From assembly GCA_007258455.2 (NCBI GenBank), contig VDFB02270651.1, forward strand, positions 486,573,151 through 486,637,150: 64,000 nucleotides of DNA, in the 5' to 3' direction. Within the stretch, counting starts at the first letter, position 1. Each line of letters opens with the position of its first letter. The notes under the pieces were generated by a model. It ran no database searches. It was not told where the DNA came from and was given only the letters and a program-made list of their open reading frames with translations. This stretch comes from Sequoia sempervirens. Lineage: Eukaryota > Streptophyta > Pinopsida > Cupressales > Cupressaceae. The position numbers were made by a program, and so were the translations under genes. Of the stretch, positions 58,559 to 64,000 are shown one piece after another.

Positions 58559-59862
58559 TGAAAAAAATGAATGTTACAATGTCCATGTGGGACTCATTAT
58601 CCATCCTAGGTCAAAAGGATATGTTACAGTCAGCTCTGTCAAGTTTGAAAATGTCTGATGAATCTAAGCCCCCAATAGGTCAGGTTAGAGTTGTGTTAAC
58701 AAACAATTCTCAGGAAAATGATCAGCAGTCTTGCATAGAGACTGAAAAAAGAGTTAAACCACCTCCTTTCTATGTTTCAATGATTATTGGTAATAAATTA
58801 GTCCATAACTGTATGGTAGATAGTGGAGCTAGCAGCTCTGTTATGCCAAAACAGATTGCTAACAAACTTGGACTAAAATACCAGCCTTTAGAGAAGGGAG
58901 TGATCCAATTGGATGGCACTTCGGTTAATACTTTGGGTATTATCAAACATTTAAATCTCACTCTCCATGATTGTCCAAATTTTTTAGTCCCTCAAGATGT
59001 ATGTGTCATAGACCTTCCACCTTTATTTTCCTTGTGTTTATCTAGAGACTTTACGGCCAAGATAGGTGGTTATGTGTCAGCCGATTGGTCACATATGCTA
59101 TTTAGAACAAGATATGGAACCAAGGTTACCATTAAATCAAAAAGGTTGGACAAAGACCACATTGAGCCATATAAGCCAAGTCCCATTAATGTTGTTCCTA
59201 TTGCTGTAGACACAAATTGTGTCATTCTTTCTGACAATGAACTAGCTGCTGCTCAAGAGCTTCAATTAGAAGTTGTTCCTAACATGATACTACATGAATG
59301 GGCAGTTGAGAATGTTTCGGATAATCCAAATGAGCTTATCTCGGATGTTGGTCTAGGCAATTATGTATTACATGAGCCTGACACAGCGATTCCAAGTTTG
59401 GAGAAAGATGTAGATCAGTTGTTGCAACCACTAAGTGGACTTTGGGAGATGTTCTTCAATGGTTCCAGAAGTAAGAATGGGGCAGGAGGAGGTGCAATGT
59501 TAATTTCTCCACAAGGTGATAGATACTACTCTACATTCTATTTTGCTTTTGCATGCTCCAATAACACTGTTGAGTATGAAGGCCTTGTTCAAGGCCTAGA
59601 GTGGGAAAGGAAGAGAGGAATAACCAACTTGAAAGTCCATGGGGATAGCGAATTAATTGTTAATCAAGTAAGGGGCCTGAATGTTGCTAAAAATGATACA
59701 TTAAAGTCTTACAGACATAGAGTGTGGGACATTCTCGGAGGTTTTGATGCCTTTAACTTAGTGTCTATTCCAAGAAATCAGAACAAGCATGCTGACAGGC
59801 TTGCAGCCATTGGAGCACAGTTTGATATTCCAGGAAATATTAGAAAAGAGAAGGTGCAGTAG
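58558..59862 (+). pseudogene. pol: Protease and RNase H-like domain, upstream of reverse transcriptase
   Basis: 434 codons are open between stops. Protease: VHNCMVDSGASSSVMPKQIA (58801-58860) with an intact DSGAS site and conserved flanks. From about residue 300 an archaeal-type RNase H follows: LWEMFFNGSRSKNGAGGGAM, then FAFACSNNTVEYEGLVQGLE, then VHGDSELIVNQV, then NKHADRLAAIGA. Its first metal-binding Asp reads Asn (FFNGS), while the Glu, the middle Asp and the late Asp are kept. In the 18-kb element the same kind of domain lies after RT and RNase H; here it lies before RT. A TAG (59860-59862) separates it from the linker. Confidence 0.9.
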
Positions 59863-60330
59863 TATGTGAAGGTCATAGTCAGACCATCAATTCCTGACAA
59901 CATTCACTATCAAGTTTTTGACAGTGATGAGCAGATCCTTTCTTTCTTGCTTGAAGAAGATCAGTTCTCCATGGTGAATCAAGCAAAACTCAAACAACAG
60001 TATGGTGATCAAGTCATACAGCTAAAGGCAAATAAATTACCCAAAGGCCTTATTACCTTAGAGTCAATTTTTAGTACTAATGATCAGCTCAAAAAGGGTA
60101 AAGCTGGCTTGCAGATCAAACAAGAGCACTATGAAGAGCTAGAGATCTTCAAAGGTAAGCTCCTTAAGATAGGAAAAGTTTGTTCACCTAAAGATAAACA
60201 AGCTTTTGTTGCTTTATGCAAAGAATTTCATGATGTCTTTGCTTGGGAATATTCGGATTTGAAAGGGTTTAATCCCCACATTGCTCAACACACAATTGAA
60301 TTAGAACCTAATGCCAAGCCAATAAGGTAG
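59863..60330 (+). pseudogene. pol: pol linker between RNase H-like domain and reverse transcriptase
   Basis: Same frame as the protease segment. It starts VKVIVRPSIPDNIHY and ends with FHDVFAWEYSDLKGFNPHIAQ and ELEPNAKPIR, the standard entry into gypsy reverse transcriptase. Flanked by TAG codons on both sides, at 59860 and 60328. Confidence 0.85.
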
Positions 60331-61912
60331 AAACAAAGGCCCTTGAATCCCAAGCTTGAGCCCTTAATGCTCAAGGAGCTGACCAAATTAGTTAAGGGGG
60401 GTATTGTCTTTCCTATTAAGCATACTTCATGGGTTTCTAACCTTGTACCAGTTAGGAAGCAAAGTGGTGAGATAAGACTTTGCGTAGACTTTAGAGACCT
60501 TAACCAGTCATCTTTGAAAGACCACTACCCGCTGCCCTCCATGGAACGAATCTTACAAGAGGTTGTTGGTTCTGAAATATTTTCCCTATTAGATGGTTTT
60601 TCTGGCTATAATCAAGTGCTGGTTAAAGAAGAAGATCAGTTCAAAACTACGTTTACAACTAAGTGGGGTACCATGGCATACAAAAGGATTCCTTTTGGTT
60701 TGTCCAATGCTGGTGCCACGTTTCAGAGGGCCATGGGCATGGAATTTCAAATTTTGATCAACAAGATCATATTGATTTACCTAGATGATATTACAGTTTA
60801 TTCCAAGAATATTGATGAACATGTGTCACATCTTAGGCAAGTTTTTGAAAAATGCAGAGTTTGGTATCTCTCTCAATCAAAAGAAGAGTATCTTTTTTGT
60901 TCATGAGGGGAAACTATTAGGACACATAGTGTCAAAGCAAGGAATCACTATTGACCCTGAAAGATTCAAAGCCATACTTGAGTTGCCGCTAACTAATCAC
61001 AAGAAGGGTCTACAAAGCTTTCTCGGCCAGATCAACTTTCTAAGAAGGTTCATCCCTGATATTGCGAACCTATTACAACCTTTGACAGCCATGTTAAAGA
61101 AAAATGCAATTTTTAGTTGGAAAAAAGATGCTAAGAATAGTTTTGAAAAGGTCAAGGAGGCTTTAGCAGCAGCTCCTACGCTGGTAAATCCTAATTTTTC
61201 TAAATATTTTTATTTGTATTCTTATGGTAGCACAAGTAACATTTCTGCAATATTGGTTCAAAAAAATGAAGAGAATTTAGAACAACCAATAGCCTTTTTT
61301 AGTCAAGGATTGGTTGATTATGAATAGAAGTACTCCTTTGTAGAGAGGCATGTTCTTGCTGTGATCAGAAGCCTGAAGAAATTCAAGCCTTTGATCTATC
61401 ATAATAAAATTCATGTCATGGTGGCACACTCAAGTGTGAAGGAATTCTTATTGAATAAAGATCTGAATGAAAAAAGAGCAGGGTGGATCACTAAGGTCAT
61501 GGAGTATGATGTAGATATTAAGATCACCAAACTAGTTAGAGGCAGACATCTCTATGAACAACTTGCTACTGGGTCAAGCAGCGGAAGTGAACTAGAAAAG
61601 GATGTCATTCTTGCTAATACAAATGAGTTTCAGAATGCTCAAGATGATGTCCCTATGGGGACAACCAATTGGGTTCAAGATATGACCCATTTCTTACAGA
61701 CTAGTCAGTGTCCATATGGTTTGAACAAAGCTAAAAGAAGATACTTCAGATTGCAGTCCATAACATATGTAATGGTAAATAATGTTCTCTTCAAAAAGGA
61801 TCTGAATGGTGTCCTATTAAGATGCATTCATAGTGATCAGGTTGAAAAGGTGCTTCAGGAGTTTCATAATGGAGCTGCGAGAGGTCACTTTGCCCCAAGA
61901 ACTACTGCCTAG
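60331..61912 (+). pseudogene. pol: Reverse transcriptase and RNase H of the second element
   Basis: Motifs in order: KGGIVFPIKHTSWVSNLVPV, RLCVDFRDLNQSSLKDHYPLP, LLDGFSGYNQV, FGLSNAGATFQRAM and YLDD (60778-60789). A frameshift near 60860 (apparent loss of two bases) moves the text to another frame: FGISLNQKKS, KLLGHIVSKQGITIDPE, FLGQINFLRRFIPD. RNase H follows (PTLVNPNFSKYFYLYSYGST onward), with its first Asp region altered. Stops are TAG at 61325 and 61910. The enzyme would have copied the element RNA, but this copy is dead. Confidence 0.92.
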
Positions 61913-61918
61913 AAAATC

Positions 61919-62926
61919 ATGAGAGCTGGTTACTACTGGCCTAGCCTGTTCAAAGATGCATATGCCTGGTCAAGGAAGTGTGTCAAATGTGCTTTATTCA
62001 TAGGAAAGGAAAAGCTTCCTGCTATGCCCCTGCATCCAATTCAAGTGGAGAAGCCCTTCATGAGATGGGGCATTGACTTCATTGGGCCAATAAATCCACC
62101 TTCCAGTACTGGTCACAAGTGGGTGCTCACAGCTACAGACTATTTCACGAGGTGGACTGAAGTAATAGCTTTGAAAGAAGCAAAGGAGTCTTCAGTTTTG
62201 AGCTTCTATGAAGATATAGTCACGAGATTTGGAGTTCTTGATTCCATCATATCTGACAATGCTCTTGCATTCACGGGTCTAAGAGTAACTGATTGGGCTG
62301 TTAAACATGGCATTCACTTGAATACATCCTCAAATTATTACCCCTAGGGTAATGGTTTAGCTGAAAGTACAAATAAGAATCTCATCAGGATCATTAAAAG
62401 AACCATAGAGGATAATCAAAGGACCTGGCACATCAGTTTAAAGAATACACTTTGGGCAGACAGAGTGACCCCTAAGAGGTTTGTTGGAAATTCACCATAT
62501 ATGATGGTCTATGGCAAAGAGGCAAGATTGCCCCTATCTATGGAGCTTCTAGCTCTATACATTGTTCACCAGTTGGAGATGCTTAAGGGACAAGACCTAA
62601 TGCTTGTAAGGTATGCAAAGCTCATGGAGCTCGAGGAATCAAGGGACAGAGCAATGGAAACTTTGGAGTATCATCAGCTCTAGACAAAGAAGACTTTTGA
62701 CAAGAAGGCTATAGGAAGGGTTTTTAAGGTGGGAGATCTAGTGCTCAAATGGGATATTCTGAGAAGCAGGGCAAGCCATCACACTAAGTTTGATAACATG
62801 TGGACAGGCCCGTTCATTATCAGATATTGCAAGGAGCACAATGCTTACCAGCTGGCTACAATAGAAGGGGAAGTTCTCCCTATCCCAGTTAATGGGATAC
62901 ACCTTAAGCCCTATTTTCAAGTCTGA
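61919..62926 (+). pseudogene. Integrase of the second element
   Basis: A zinc-binding segment (GHFAPRTTA before the TAG, then YYWPSLFKDAYAWSRKCVKC) leads to the core with WGIDFIGPINPP, DSIISDNALAFTG and GNGLAESTNKNLIR, keeping D, D and E. The C-terminal SH3-like tail runs KVGDLVLKWDILRSR to GIHLKPYFQV and ends at a TGA near 62927. In-frame TAGs at 62345 (inside the YYP.GNG motif, where Gln is invariant) and 62681. Confidence 0.9.
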
Positions 62927-62929
62927 CAG

Positions 62930-63180
62930 GTCTATCTATTGTACATGTTAGTTTAGACTTTATGTTTTCCATAAGTGTTGTTTCAACACAGTAAATATTT
63001 TTCTTTTCCTTTTCCATTTTCCCTGTCTTGCTATTTTGGGTGGCCTGTTCTGTCCTATGAGTCTCAAATGAGTTACAACCGGGCATGGCTGCTCCAGGTC
63101 TGTTCCTTTGTTTTCCCTTGACTCCATGCCCAATGGATAGGCCTAGACTACTGGTCTGCTTGTTTAGCAGGAAAACATCC
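62930..63180 (+). other. Short 3' untranslated region of the second element
   Basis: About 270 bases between integrase and LTR with no gene. Unlike the 18-kb element, there is no room for an extra ORF. Confidence 0.7.
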
Positions 63181-63198
63181 AGCAAAGGTTGCCAAAAA
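63181..63198 (+). other. Probable polypurine tract of the second element
   Basis: AGCAAAGGTTGCCAAAAA abuts the 3' LTR. It is less purine-pure than usual. Confidence 0.5.
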
Positions 63199-64000
63199 TG
63201 TTACCCATTTTTCACCTATGGGCTCAATTAGGCAAGGTAACCCATGTTTTCAGGGGTTATCGAAGACCAAATAAAGGAACACTTGCATCAAGATCACTTT
63301 TTCTAACTTGTTTGCATCTTGTGCAGATGCTAGGGAAAATGTTATGAAATGAATTTAGCACGTGGATTAAATGTGGCTCCCAAGAGGGTTGAGCCCACCG
63401 TGTAGGTCTTCATTTTAGGGGTGGGTTTTCATTTCCAAGTTTTGCCTTGTCTTTCCCTCTTTTTCTGTTTTGTTTTCTTCTATCTTTTTCCTTTGTTCTG
63501 TCGAGGGCGGAACCAGACCGAAACCAAACTTGGAACTTTTCAAAGGGTTCCGGTTTCTGTTTTTAATCAGGTTCTGACCCCGCTTCCGCCTTTTCAATCT
63601 TTATCGAGCCTCTTTTTCCTTTGATTCCATCGGAGGCCGAACCAGACCGAAACCAAACTTGGAAACTTTTCTGAAAGTTCCAATTTCCTATTTCCATTCT
63701 GGTTCCAGTTCCGGTTTTGCGCTCATGTGTGTCTTGTTCTCTTCTTTGGCCTTACGTTTTACCGTGGGGTAGTTTTTCCCTTTCTTTTCTTCCTTAACCT
63801 TTTTCCTCCCTTCCTTGCCTTTGTCAGAGGTGAGTTCGGGTCGGAATCTGAACTTGAAACCTTGTGAAAGTTTTCAGTTTTGGGTTTGTTTCTGCCCCGC
63901 CCCCGCTTTATTTTACACGGGATCAGAGTCAGTTCTGATCCTGCCTTTCTTTCCTTGCCTTGTGCATTTTCTTTCTTTTTTTGGCGGGCCTGGGACCTGG
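63199..64000 (+). repeat. 3' LTR of the second element, truncated by window end
   Basis: Matches 53619-54415 at roughly 93-95 percent by eye, including the first units of array A. The remaining 2.3 kb lies outside the window. The divergence suggests an older insertion than the 18-kb element. Confidence 0.93.

Larger units (their letters stand above)
53619..64000 (+). mobile_element. Second large Ty3/gypsy element with 3.1-kb LTR, 3' end beyond the window
   Basis: Identical-start LTR sequence occurs at 53619 and 63199 (TGTTACCCATTTTTCACC). The 6.4-kb internal part holds gag, protease, RNase H-like, reverse transcriptase, RNase H and integrase, with a polypurine-like AAAGGTTGCCAAAAA before the 3' LTR. 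It sits inside the minus-strand integrase of an older element. Frames are broken by 17 stops and two frameshifts, and CpG is scarce inside. The target duplication cannot be checked because the right end lies outside (the left flank is ATACA). Confidence 0.93.

Noticed and set aside
56945..62926. Use of TAG as a glutamine codon (variant genetic code)
   Set aside because: CAG codons are common in the same frames, the neighbouring 18-kb element uses TAG as a normal end of pol, and frameshifts are also present. Deamination decay is simpler.
1..64000. Host single-copy genes, tRNA or rRNA genes
   Set aside because: Read on both strands; no tRNA cloverleaf, rRNA block or non-transposon protein was recognised. 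The plant mobile domain gene is judged part of the element because it lies between its integrase and its 3' LTR.

Overview
The window looks like nuclear DNA from a plant with a very large, retrotransposon-filled genome. A conifer or other gymnosperm is my best guess, but it is only an inference from AT-rich, deeply nested and decayed LTR elements and the absence of any ordinary host gene. I found no rRNA or tRNA gene, no CRISPR array, and no intact single-copy protein gene. Nearly every coding trace is retroelement-derived, so the window is best read as stacked insertions.

Left part (1-27,100) is old, decayed repeat sequence. It begins with the 3' end of a Ty3/gypsy Tat-type element and its 3' LTR (from 841). 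Several further LTR-like blocks follow, placed by TG...CA ends, TATA boxes, primer-binding sites (PBS) or polypurine tracts (PPT): 3045-3405, from 5952, from 6688, 8089-8960, 10758-11782, from 17835, 20079-20485 and 20966-21552. The clearest gene remnant is a stop-riddled gag-protease (21.65-25.56 kb) with no reverse transcriptase behind it. Tandem repeats of several unit sizes lie between these blocks.

Middle part (27,109-47,648) is a resolved nested insertion. A small non-autonomous element with Ty1/copia signals lies on the minus strand (LTRs 27109-27425 and 47341-47648, target duplication AGATT). An 18.1-kb Ty3/gypsy Tat-like element inserted into it on the plus strand (28999-47133, LTRs 1257 bp each, target duplication GTTTC). 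The inner element reads LTR, PBS, leader with two arrays of a CGCATCTG-type motif, gag, protease, G-patch, reverse transcriptase, RNase H, archaeal-type RNase H, integrase, long 3' region, PPT, LTR. Its 3' region carries an antisense gene, split by a 581-bp intron, that encodes a plant-mobile-domain protein with an Arg/Gly-rich tail. A third array of the same CGCATCTG-type motif, in reverse orientation, sits in that intron.

Right part (47,649-64,000): older minus-strand gypsy remains (a possible LTR, an extra ORF and integrase) are cut at 53,618 by a second large plus-strand gypsy element. That element has a 3.1-kb LTR (53619-56750), gag, then a pol whose RNase H-like domain lies between protease and reverse transcriptase, then RNase H, integrase and the start of its 3' LTR (63199 to the window end). 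Its reading frames carry 16 TAG codons and one TAA, mostly where glutamine is expected, which suggests decay by deamination of methylated CAG sites.

The strongest candidates for something new are the three-array motif plus antisense spliced gene of the 18-kb element, and the protease-RNase H-reverse transcriptase order of the second element.
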